From Vibrio albus (GTDB lineage Bacteria > Pseudomonadota > Gammaproteobacteria > Enterobacterales > Vibrionaceae), in contig NZ_QFWT01000007.1 of NCBI RefSeq assembly GCF_003144035.1, forward strand, positions 62,001 through 126,000: a DNA stretch of 64,000 nucleotides. The letters are read 5' to 3'. The notes beneath the pieces were generated by a model. The model did no database searches and had not been told where the DNA came from. It saw only the letters and a list, made by a program, of their open reading frames with translations. The translations under genes were made by a program, and so were the position numbers. Shown here in pieces: positions 24,610 to 32,362 of this stretch; within the stretch, counting starts at the first letter, position 1; each line of letters starts with the position of its first letter.

Positions 24610-25161
24610 ATGGATATGCCGCAACATCTTCGAAACCCAATGGTAGTTGAAGATGCAATGAAAAAAGCTGAGCCGCTTGCAAAGCAAATGGGGCTTAGTT
24701 CTATACCTGACGACATGCTTGAGTTGATCTGTCCGAACTTAACTTTCGCAGGACAATTCACGCCAGGGCTTTACGCAAGATTTCAGAGTGTGAAGCAACT
24801 ACTGAAATCACTATCGGAACAACACAAACCTAAGCATGGCCATATTGTGAATTTAACGACACAATATGCGAGTTACGAAGAAGCAGTCTTGCTTTTACGT
24901 GAAGGTGAAATCAGAGGTGAGAATTTGATAGCTTCTGTGGGTGGAAAAAACCTAGATGATTTCGATATGCGAGATTATGGCATAGCGATGCATGTTGGCT
25001 GCGGTGGACCATTTAACCCCATTACTGATAAGCATATTCAAACACTATTCGAGTTCGATATGTTTGAGACTACTTATAACTTTTGGGGAGCTTATTGTGG
25101 TAATGGAATGATTGAAGTTACTGTTCCAATGAAGCGATGGTTTTTAACTTTGAATGAATAA
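24610..25161 (+). CDS. Hypothetical protein, 183 residues
   Basis: The ATG follows aaaggagaataact. The protein has a helical N-terminal half and a glycine- and aromatic-rich C-terminal half (HVGCGGPFNPITDKHIQ, then TYNFWGAYCGNG). No family is recognised. It is soluble by inspection. Confidence 0.64.
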   Translation: MDMPQHLRNPMVVEDAMKKAEPLAKQMGLSSIPDDMLELICPNLTFAGQFTPGLYARFQSVKQLLKSLSEQHKPKHGHIVNLTTQYASYEEAVLLLREGEIRGENLIASVGGKNLDDFDMRDYGIAMHVGCGGPFNPITDKHIQTLFEFDMFETTYNFWGAYCGNGMIEVTVPMKRWFLTLNE

Positions 25162-25212
25162 ATATTAATTTTTCAGTTTAACCCTGGAGGGAGATGTGCC
25201 CTCTAGGGGCTC

Positions 25213-25233
25213 TCTCCTTAAAAACTAAGGAGA
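25213..25233 (+). promoter_or_regulatory. SD-masking hairpin before the IS-interrupted gene
   Basis: TCTCCTTA (25213-25220) pairs perfectly with TAAGGAGA (25226-25233), which carries the ribosome binding site of the ATG at 25239. The leader is intact, although the insertion separates it from the rest of the gene. Confidence 0.52.
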
Positions 25234-25256
25234 TAACAATGATTAAGTATATTTTT

Positions 25257-26541
25257 GGTTCATCCGGTAAATCGATACTTCGCCTCATGACTTGCTTTGA
25301 TTTTTAACTCAAAAAATTCCCAATCACGATACCCATAGGCGACTTTGTTCAACGTCTTTATTCGGTTGTTCACACCCTCTACTCGACCACTACTCATCCT
25401 TTCATCATAAAATGCCAATATCCCATCCTTATGCTTTTTCAGGGTATTAGTAAACTTCTCTAGCATCACAATGCCTGAGTGGTTCGCTTCATCTATCCAA
25501 CTTTCTAGCCATCTCTCTCCTTCGATCTTTGATGGCTGCGACCACAGCATTCTTAACTTCTCTTTTAAATAATAAACCACCGCTAAGGGCTGATTGGCTT
25601 CGAGTGCTCGCTCCAACCTCGCTTGGCCCTGCTCATCTAACCTATCCGGATTACTCACCAATAACCAACGAGTATTCTTAAGATATTGAGCGTCATTTTT
25701 GCTACTCATCGAATTTTGTAATTCACGCCTGAACGCTGTCAGTTTTTCATTAAATCGCTTCACCACATGGAAGCGGTCAATGACTAACTTAGCCTTCGGA
25801 GCGTGCTGTTTTACCGAAGAAATGTATGCCTGACCCATATCGGTGGCGATAGCTTCAATCGGTTTTTTACAGCGCAGCTTCCGTTTCCAAAAACCGTCAA
25901 GGCTTTCGGACTTCTTTCCTTTCTCTGTATAAATGACGGCACTTGTTTTCATATCAATCACAACCGTCATGAAGCCACTTTTTGGGCCACAGTAAATCTC
26001 ATCAATTCCAATGTGAGTGACGTTTTTAAGACAAGGTTGAGAGTATCGTTTTTGCAGGTAATGCTTCTGAATGTCTTTCACTGTATCCCAACAGACACCG
26101 CATAGCTTGGCAATGGCACTGATGGTTACGTTCAATGCCGACAGGGAGAGAACATACTGTTCAAAGCCCTTTGTGTAACGGACCTTGGGACGAGGGACAA
26201 AATTAAGCGGCAAATACCCGAATGTATTACAAGCTCGGCATTTAATCCGCTGGTTTGCTATCTGGATGTAACAGGGGTTAGTGCCAATTGGGGTAGCAAT
26301 GAAACGGCGAACCTTACCTCCTTTTTTTTATGACATCACGACTACGGCACGATGGACATTTAATATGAGTATTGTGTGCTATGTGAAAGATGGTTACGTT
26401 ACCATCAAACTCTGTAGAGCAATAATGGAAAGGGCCGCGTATTCCAAAGCGATGGTAAAGAAGTGAAGTTGACATTAACTAGCTATTTTTAGCGATATGA
26501 TATCAGAAAAGCCATTCAGGTATCGATTTACCGGATGAACC
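25257..26541 (-). mobile_element. ISL3-family insertion sequence, 1285 bp
   Basis: The inverted terminal repeats begin with GGTTCATCCGGTAAATCGAT at the left (25257) and match the right end in reverse over 22 bp. The 8-bp sequence ATATTTTT is present on both sides (25249-25256 and 26542-26549) as a target-site duplication, so the element is intact at both ends and moved as a unit. It carries one transposase gene on the minus strand. Confidence 0.9.
25260..26475 (-). CDS. tnpA: ISL3-family transposase, frameshifted at an A8 run
   Basis: The main frame (26213 down to 25260, 317 residues) has the ISL3 DDE core with IGIDE, AIATDMG and the C-terminal RVEGVNNRIK block. The missing N-terminus, a Cys4 zinc finger (CPSC and CRAC pairs), is encoded from ATG 26475 in a different frame that stops at 26314. 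The switch is at a run of eight A (T 26322-26329). Loss or slippage of one base gives a normal-sized protein of about 400 residues. The stop codon lies within the left terminal repeat. Confidence 0.75.
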
Positions 26542-26999
26542 ATATTTTTAACACTTCATTAAGGCAGGAAGTGATTATTGATACCGATAGCAATATTGAT
26601 GGATATCAATACCACTATATTAATGTTGTTGAACACATTGCTTCTGGTGGAGAGGTTCAAAGGTTTTATCAGGCTGTCGTTGTAACAAAAACTAGTAGTC
26701 TTACTTACCACGATAGTTTTGCTACAGACTGGTTTTTGATTAAAAACAATAAACTTTATGTTTGTACTGATGAAAATGGGGAATGTCTTGTTGAATATAG
26801 CTCTGAGCATGAAGGCGAAACATTGCCCCTGACTCCTTTTTCCCGAATTGAAATATGTGTAAATAAGAAGGACTCGGCAATTGGATACGCCGTAGCTGAG
26901 TTCGCAAAAAGTGTTATAGACAGGGTATTCAATGTCAATGTTGCAAGTATCCCTGTCGTTAACCTGGGATAGTTCAAAAGCGCAGGGGGAAACCCCTCG

Positions 27000-27083
27000 C
27001 TTTCCTAAGCATCCTAAACAGGTTTCTTAGGAAAGTGCCTTGAGCGCTGATGTGCGATAGCTGGTCGCCATAAATAAACAGCA
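27000..27083 (+). ncRNA. Structured repeat, copy 8
   Basis: CTTTCCTAAG (27000-27009) pairs with CTTAGGAAAG (27026-27035). GCGATAGCTGGTCGC lies at 27054-27068 and AACAGCA ends at 27083. It is the last copy before the insertion zone. Confidence 0.6.
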
Positions 27084-27108
27084 TTAATTCACTTTTTATA
27101 ACCCACGA

Positions 27109-27159
27109 GGGTACATCACCCTCTTGGGGTTGGTGTACCCATTTGAAAGGAGTACACCA
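27109..27159 (+). promoter_or_regulatory. Switch-like leader before the truncated gene 27161
   Basis: TGGTGTAC (27131-27138) pairs with GTACACCA (27152-27159), which overlaps the SD. GGGTACA (27109-27115) can pair with TGTACCC (27134-27140) instead. This is the same two-state design as the leader at 21751. Confidence 0.5.
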
Positions 27160-27160
27160 T

Positions 27161-27232
27161 ATGAACCAAGCACTTCAATTGAACCCAACTCAAGTACGCG
27201 AACAAGCATCGGTAAGAAGGCTGGATTTTTAA
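27161..27232 (+). pseudogene. Truncated leader-driven gene, 23 codons left
   Basis: A complete leader and SD (gaaaggagtacaccat) precede ATG 27161, but the frame stops after 23 codons. All other genes with this leader are longer, so the 3' part was probably lost when the insertion zone formed. It marks the end of the backbone gene array. The stretch 27233-27344 shows no gene. Confidence 0.45.
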
Positions 27233-27462
27233 GGCTTTGTTCATGCATTATAAATCTGCCGAGATTGGGCATTTCCGCGTTAGTTAACTAAGTGTTCTCT
27301 GGTGTATAAGTGTAATTCTATAGTAGAACCAAGAGTCTTATTATATGGGCAAGTTAGACGACACCGGAGAGTATTTACCTTTTGCAAAGAAGCATTTGGT
27401 ATTAGGGAAAGATAACGGCGACACAAACATTAGCCTTAAATCAATTTGGCCGGAACCTAATT

Positions 27463-28075
27463 AAACATTGATAAACCCCCAGCTCTGCTGGGGTGACTCG
27501 CATAGGTTTGACCGTGACAACGGTATGTGTAACTTCTTTGCTCGACCAAAAGTAAAGAGGAAACAACCTATGCGAGACTATAAGAGTCTGTCTCATACTC
27601 GATGGGATTGTAAATACCACGTGGTGTTTATCCCGAAGAAAAGACAAAAGATGATTTACGGTGCCATCAGGAAACACTTAGGTGCAACATTTCATGAGTT
27701 AGCCAAACGTAAAGGCGTAACGATAGAAGAGGGGCACTTGATGAAAGATCATGTTCATATGTGCATCAGTGTTCCGCCAAAGTATTCTGTATCTAATGTT
27801 GTTGGTTATCTCAAAGGCAAGAGCGCTATATCGATAGCTAAGAAGTTTTGAGGTAGGCAGCGAAACTTTAATGGTGAGCACTTCTGGGCTAGGGGGTATT
27901 TTGTATCTACAGTCGGTTTGGATGAAGAGACAGTGCTTGAATATATAAGAAATCAAGAACAGGAAGATGAGCACCGTGATCAATTGAAGTTTGGGATCTA
28001 GCGCCTTGGGCGCTTACTTAAGCCCTTAGAGGGCGTCATCCAATAAGCCTCCGGCTCTGCCGGAGGTCATTTAAC
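27463..28075 (+). mobile_element. IS200/IS605-family element, about 0.61 kb (IS1004-like)
   Basis: The segment carries a single Y1 transposase gene and subterminal hairpins: CCCCAGC/GCTGGGG (27477-27494) at the left and CCTCCGGC/GCCGGAGG (about 28049-28066) at the right. There is no target duplication, as is normal for this family. The ends were set where the flanking LPD1-like frame rejoins; a 1-2 bp ambiguity remains. Its size fits IS1004 of Vibrio from memory. Confidence 0.78.
27570..28001 (+). pseudogene. tnpA: IS200-type Y1 transposase with an internal opal stop
   Basis: The 143-codon frame has the HUH motif (HVH in DHVHMCISVP) and a C-terminal helix LEYIRNQEQ with the catalytic Tyr. 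TGA at 27849-27851 interrupts it after KKF, where CGA (Arg) would fit. The C-terminal Tyr lies beyond the stop, so the protein is likely inactive unless the stop is read through or is a base error. Confidence 0.72.
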
Positions 28076-29415
28076 TGGCAAGAATTGTGTGATGATGGTC
28101 TGTCAGTTGAAGTATGCGCATATTTATCGGTTTACTATTCTGGTTGGAGGAATAACCCCCGTCCAGCTCAGCCATCTGTCAGTCAAGAGCAATGGACAAA
28201 CGCATACGAAAAATCACTACTTGTTTTGCAAGAGTTGTTTGAAAACGTAGCTGACAATGATGATGTAAAGTTGCTACCGGAACGATTTCGGAGTCGGATG
28301 GGTATCCCTAAGAAAACTGGTAGGCAACATATTAGAGATGTTTACCCATTGTACGCTGTTGGTAGAGGTGAAAATAGAACCTACAAAACTCCGTTTGCCT
28401 TGACGCTACGACAATCATCTTTAATTCATTTGCTGCCAAAATTAGGGTGGCCTTATACAATCAAGCCATACAATGTTGACCTATTTCCGGTGGCCTTCGA
28501 GGGGGGATTCTACCGACTGTGCTCGATACAAGGAAAACGGTTTGTATATAAAGAAACAGAAGAGTTCCCTAACAAATTCAAAAGTGAAACGGATGCTATA
28601 AATGCATTACGTTGTCACATGAATTTAGATGTATCGCCCTATATCCCCAGAAAGAAAATCGAAACGATAAGAAACATACAGCTCAGCTATGATGTTACAC
28701 CAGAACAATTCATAAACACGTTCAATTTTAGAGGAGTTCAGTTTGGGAGCTCTATGCCAGACAAAGAACGTCAACTGTTTGTAAACAATAGCTTTTATGC
28801 ATTCAAGGTATTAGCTCATATATTAGAGATACCAGACGGATGGATAGGGCTTGGAGGACAACTTGGCATAGCTTTCGGCGCAAGGGGGCAGGGGAAAGCA
28901 AGCGCCCATTATGAGCCAGACCTAAATATCATCAATTTGACTCGGCGGAGTGGACCTGGTGCAATTTCTCACGAGTGGTTCCACGGAGTTGATGCTCTTC
29001 TGGCAAGGTCTAGAGGATATGAGGGTAAATTGATCAGTGAGTTTATTACTGGCGTAGACATGGAAAACGCACCTGATAAGTTCAGGAAAAACATTCTCCT
29101 TATGAGGAATATCATTACTAAGCAACTTTGCTCTGGTACTAAGTATTTCAATCAATCACAGAAACTGGCAGGCCAGAAGGGAGCGCGAAAATACTGGATA
29201 GAAAGAAGCGAGATGTTAGCCAGGGCTTTTGAAGCTTTTGTCCAGGACTCACTTATAAGCAAAGGAATAAGTTGTGATTGGCTTGTTATGGACACTTTAC
29301 TTTCAGATGTGCCTAAAGAACATCATGACAAGCATCCTTACCCGCAAGGCGATGAACGCAAGAATTTAAACTACTCGATGTTTAATCTAATGAAAGGGAT
29401 TTGGAGTAATTAGGT

Positions 29416-29709
29416 TTAGCTTCTTGATAAAAAGTAGTCGAGTAGAGCACCTTTTCTAATCTCCTTTTTTTTAAACTGATCAAGCATATAGAAAAAATCA
29501 ACATGATCGATACCATACAAGTCAAGGAGAGCTAATGCATCAAATAGGTCAATCCCAGTATGACCATTTTCGAACTTGGAAATGAAAGATTGGTTAACAC
29601 CGATATGGTTGGCCGCGTCAGCCTGAGATAAGTTGCTTTTTTTCCGAAGCTCCTTAAACAGGTCACAGACAAATAAATATTCACTTCCTCCTTTCTGATA
29701 GAAATTCAC
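29416..29709 (-). CDS. XRE-family transcriptional regulator, 97 residues
   Basis: A Cro/CI-type helix-turn-helix covers residues about 16-70 (FKELRKKSNLSQADAANHIGVNQSFISKFENG). It is convergent with the LPD1-like gene, 2 bp from its stop. The upstream minus-strand gene (29725-29952) is 15 bp away, so the two form a small operon, perhaps a regulator/antitoxin-type pair. No toxin fold is recognised in the partner. Confidence 0.78.
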   Translation of the reverse strand: MNFYQKGGSEYLFVCDLFKELRKKSNLSQADAANHIGVNQSFISKFENGHTGIDLFDALALLDLYGIDHVDFFYMLDQFKKKEIRKGALLDYFLSRS

Positions 29710-29724
29710 AAAACACCTTGAAAA

Positions 29725-29952
29725 TTATCTAGTCCACGAGTTACGCATGAACATGCGCGTCAACGAAGCGACAAAATTGGATTTCTCTTGATCATTCATC
29801 CGGGAAAAGTTGGCAAGATACATTTCCCGTTGAGTTACGATTGTCATTAGATTTGCCTCTAGCGGAGATGATGAGTCAATCAATAACTGAATGCGTTCAG
29901 GGATCTCCTCGGCAGTGCTAATGTCAAAATTTGTATTGTTTAACAAGAACAT
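29725..29952 (-). CDS. Hypothetical protein, 75 residues
   Basis: This short protein has acidic and hydrophobic segments (STAEEIPERIQLLIDSSSP) and a basic C-terminus (MFMRNSWTR). It is the first gene of the minus-strand pair with the XRE regulator. The function is unknown. Confidence 0.55.
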   Translation of the reverse strand: MFLLNNTNFDISTAEEIPERIQLLIDSSSPLEANLMTIVTQREMYLANFSRMNDQEKSNFVASLTRMFMRNSWTR

Positions 29953-30127
29953 GCTGTTTCACCCATAAGAACCCCGTAGGATTATACACCCAAAGGTCAA
30001 TTATTCCGAGTGGAATAATTCGCAAGACTTTAGCCGAAAACCAACCGGATTGGCTGGTGGTGAAATATGCAACCTGAGGGAGGACTTTTTTGTCGCCACA
30101 AGCCAATGTGCTCGCACAATAAAGTTT

Positions 30128-30294
30128 GTTATGCATCCTTGAAAGTGTAACGTCTGTCTTAATGGTTAATATCTACGGTTGTAAGGGTGAACTGAACTAA
30201 AGCATAGTTCTTATAGAGGTAGTGCTTTCTGTGCTGATTGGAATCTAACAGAGGCGACAAACAGAGGCGATGTTGCCAAACTCATTTCTGCCCC
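30128..30294 (-). repeat. 167-bp inverted repeat, left copy
   Basis: By eye the segment is identical, in reverse orientation, to 52893-53059. It ends in TGCCCC at 30289-30294, the complement of the GGGGCA border seen elsewhere. It fills most of the 473-bp gap between 29952 and 30426 that is not covered by the IS630 and ISPpu12 ends. Confidence 0.85.
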
Positions 30295-30425
30295 ATTATT
30301 AGCTATACCCGTGATCATTGAAGATGCTTGATTTTTTTGGGTAAGCGGATTAAATGGTTGATCTTACCTTTGCATGAGAGTGAGACAGACCGGCATCTCA
30401 TCGGATTATCTGGTTGATGCTTCAC

Positions 30426-30833
30426 CTACTGCTGGTGCATGTTTCCTTCGCTAATTCCAGCAAGAACCCCACACGCCTCAACTTCCCGGTCATCGTTGCA
30501 ACTCGCTCTCAGTGAAACGAGTTGTTTCTCAAGCGCTTGCAGAGCGGTTATCTGCGACCGCACATGAGAGATGTGATCATCGAGCAAGGTGTTGACGGCG
30601 GTACAAGGCTGATGAGGGTCGTCCTGATAGCTCTGTAGTTCGTGAATCTCAGCCAGTGACAGGCCCAGGATTCTGCAGCGACGGATGAAGGCCAGCCCCT
30701 CACCATGCTTCTCGGTATAGACACGGTAACCGTTGTCCTGCCGATCAGGCGGCGGCAACAAGCCCTGCTGTTCATAGAAGCGGATCGTCTGTGTTTCGAC
30801 CCCTACCAACTGCGCCAACTGACCAATGCGCAT
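30426..30833 (-). CDS. MerR-family metal-responsive regulator (CadR/PbrR-like)
   Basis: The 135-residue form from ATG 30833 has the MerR helix-turn-helix (MRIGQLAQLVGVETQTIRFYEQQGLL), a coiled-coil dimer helix and Cys residues in HQPCTAV and EACGVL, placed as in CadR/PbrR sensors of Cd(II)/Pb(II)/Zn(II). It is divergent from the cation transporter gene. A MerR-type promoter with a 19-bp spacer lies between them, so it should control that operon. Confidence 0.85.
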   Translation of the reverse strand: MRIGQLAQLVGVETQTIRFYEQQGLLPPPDRQDNGYRVYTEKHGEGLAFIRRCRILGLSLAEIHELQSYQDDPHQPCTAVNTLLDDHISHVRSQITALQALEKQLVSLRASCNDDREVEACGVLAGISEGNMHQQ

Positions 30834-30864
30834 CAGCCTCCTCCCCAACGGATTCTTTACTCTA

Positions 30865-30895
30865 TTGACCTTATAGTAGCTTTATAGTTTAAAAT
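30865..30895 (+). promoter_or_regulatory. MerR-type promoter for the cation transporter operon
   Basis: TTGACC (30865-30870) and TAAAAT (30890-30895) are separated by 19 bp. That long spacer is typical of promoters twisted into action by MerR activators. The spacer has partial dyad symmetry (ttatagtagctttatag). Confidence 0.75.
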
Positions 30896-30928
30896 GGTAC
30901 CACAACATTGTTCAAGTGGAGTCGTATC

Positions 30929-31825
30929 ATGAGCAAATCCTGTGGTGGCGCCTGTGGCGGTGATGCAACGTCCGCAGCGGATACCGATATACAGGCCTCC
31001 TCCGAGGCGCCAGGGAGATGGGTCAGTGTTTATGCCGTGCCGAAGATGGACTGTCCATCAGAAGAACGAATGATTCGCCTAGCCCTGAACGGCTTTGAGG
31101 AGATTCGGGCGCTGTCCTTCGACTTGTCGAACCGCCGGCTGAAGGTCGTGCATGACGGCGAGGTCGAGCCCGTCACCTCGAAACTGAAGACCTTGGGGCT
31201 AGGCGCCTCGCTTCAGGAAACCGTCGCTGCAAATCCGGAGACCATCAAAGCCGCCGAGTTTTCGGCAGCTTCTGCTAAGCAAGAATCCGGGACCCTGCGC
31301 TGGTTGCTCGGCATCAATGCACTTCTGTTCGTGGTGGAAATGACTGCCGGTCTGATCGCCCGGTCCACCGGCCTGATTGGAGAATCCCTGGACAATTTTG
31401 CCGATGCGGCGGTGTACGGGCTTGCCCTTTATGCGGTTGGACATAGCGTGAAAATGCAGGTACGTGCCGCGCATCTTGCTGGTGTACTGCAACTGATCTT
31501 GGCTGTGGGCGTGCTCGTAGAGGTGGTGAGACGCTTTGTATTCGGTAGTGAGCCTGAATCGCTGGTGATGATGGCTATCGCATTCGTCGCATTGATTGCC
31601 AATACCAGTTGTCTGCTGCTCATATCCAAACATCGGGAAGGTGGGGCGCACATGAAGGCAAGCTGGATATTCTCGGCCAACGACGTGGTGATCAACCTGG
31701 GGGTCATCACCGCCGGCGCCCTGGTCGCGTGGACCGGTTCCAATTATCCGGATCTGATTATCGGCACCATCGCGGGGGGCATTGTACTTAACGGTGCCAG
31801 ACGCATTTTGGCGTTGAAGGGTTAA
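30929..31825 (+). CDS. Cation-efflux (CDF/CzcD-like) transporter with an N-terminal metal-binding segment
   Basis: The 298-residue protein starts at ATG 30929. The first ~110 residues contain a Cys-rich start (SCGGACGGD) and an HMA-like segment with KMDCPSEE. The rest has about five to six membrane helices with the CDF pattern (GLIGESLDNFADAA and ANDVVINLG). Family members export divalent metals by proton exchange. The role as cargo of ISPpu12-like elements is known; the exact metal here is inferred. Confidence 0.8.
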   Translation: MSKSCGGACGGDATSAADTDIQASSEAPGRWVSVYAVPKMDCPSEERMIRLALNGFEEIRALSFDLSNRRLKVVHDGEVEPVTSKLKTLGLGASLQETVAANPETIKAAEFSAASAKQESGTLRWLLGINALLFVVEMTAGLIARSTGLIGESLDNFADAAVYGLALYAVGHSVKMQVRAAHLAGVLQLILAVGVLVEVVRRFVFGSEPESLVMMAIAFVALIANTSCLLLISKHREGGAHMKASWIFSANDVVINLGVITAGALVAWTGSNYPDLIIGTIAGGIVLNGARRILALKG

Positions 31826-31828
31826 ATA

Positions 31829-32341
31829 ATGCTCATTATTGGCAAAAAGCTCTCGCCGTATGCCCTATTGTCCATATCGGGCCTGCTGGCAGCGTCTGAT
31901 CAGGCTGTAAAGTGGCTGGTGCAGCAATCAATGGCCTATGGCGAGTATGTTTCGGTGACCCCGTTCTTTAACTGGGTGCACCTATGGAACACCGGTGCCG
32001 CATTCAGTCTTTTTGCGAATGGTGGAGGCTGGCAGCGCTACTTTTTTATCGGAATCACGGTAGTGGTCTCGATTTTTCTGATCAAGCTGATCCTTGAAAA
32101 TCGTCATAAAGGAGAAGCCATCGCTTACAGTCTTATCCTCGGTGGCGCCATGGGTAACCTGATTGACCGGGTCTTTCGCGGCTATGTTGTGGATTCCTTT
32201 GATTTCTATTGGCGAGACTGGCATTGGCCGGCCTTCAACCTGGCTGATATTGCAATTGTCCTCGGTGCCTTACTTTTCGTTTCCAGCAGCTTGTTGGGTA
32301 AAAAAGCAAACACCAATGCCGAGTCGGATGGATCTGACTGA
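31829..32341 (+). CDS. lspA: Lipoprotein signal peptidase (signal peptidase II)
   Basis: The 170-residue membrane protein has four hydrophobic helices. It carries the catalytic aspartates in GNLIDRV and FNLADIAIV and the conserved NTGAAFS segment. LspA removes signal peptides from prolipoproteins in the inner membrane. The gene starts 3 bp after the transporter, in the same operon. Its presence in this IS type is established, but why it is carried is unclear. Confidence 0.92.
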   Translation: MLIIGKKLSPYALLSISGLLAASDQAVKWLVQQSMAYGEYVSVTPFFNWVHLWNTGAAFSLFANGGGWQRYFFIGITVVVSIFLIKLILENRHKGEAIAYSLILGGAMGNLIDRVFRGYVVDSFDFYWRDWHWPAFNLADIAIVLGALLFVSSSLLGKKANTNAESDGSD

Positions 32342-32362
32342 CACCTACGCCTATACAACACC

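Larger units (their letters stand above)
25239..26972 (+). pseudogene. Unknown gene interrupted by an ISL3 element; 3' part may be re-started by the IS end
   Basis: The original start codon and five more codons (25239-25256) lie left of the element. The rest (from 26550) continues in the same frame to TAG 26970-26972. Removing the IS and one target copy restores about 145 codons starting MIKYIFNTSL. The right IS end supplies an in-frame ATG at 26535, giving MNHIFNTSL: only the first four residues become three different ones. The function is unknown. Whether the hybrid is translated depends on a ribosome binding site that is not obvious. Confidence 0.7.
27345..29413 (+). pseudogene. LPD1/CLCA_X-like gene with a zinc-protease-like motif, interrupted by an IS200 element
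   Basis: The 5' part (ATG 27345 to 27461, 39 codons) and the 3' part (28076-29413) are in one frame once the IS is removed, giving about 484 residues. The C-terminal half has GIAFGARGQGKASAHYEP and GAISHEWFHGVD. HEWFH is an HExxH-type motif, and the context matches the LPD1 domain found in polyvalent plasmid proteins and in Vibrio CLCA_X proteins. The 3' fragment could still be translated from TTG 28085. The substrate is unknown. Confidence 0.72.

Noticed and set aside
26281..26466. A 61-residue plus-strand frame at the IS right side
   Set aside because: It is antisense to the transposase zinc-finger part.
1437..27083. The eight similar repeats as a CRISPR array
   Set aside because: They are kilobases apart, each near 100 bp with internal pairing, and no cas genes are present.
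31199..31651. A 150-residue minus-strand frame in the ISPpu12-like element
   Set aside because: It is a mirror of the GC-rich transporter gene, whose domains and promoter are clear.
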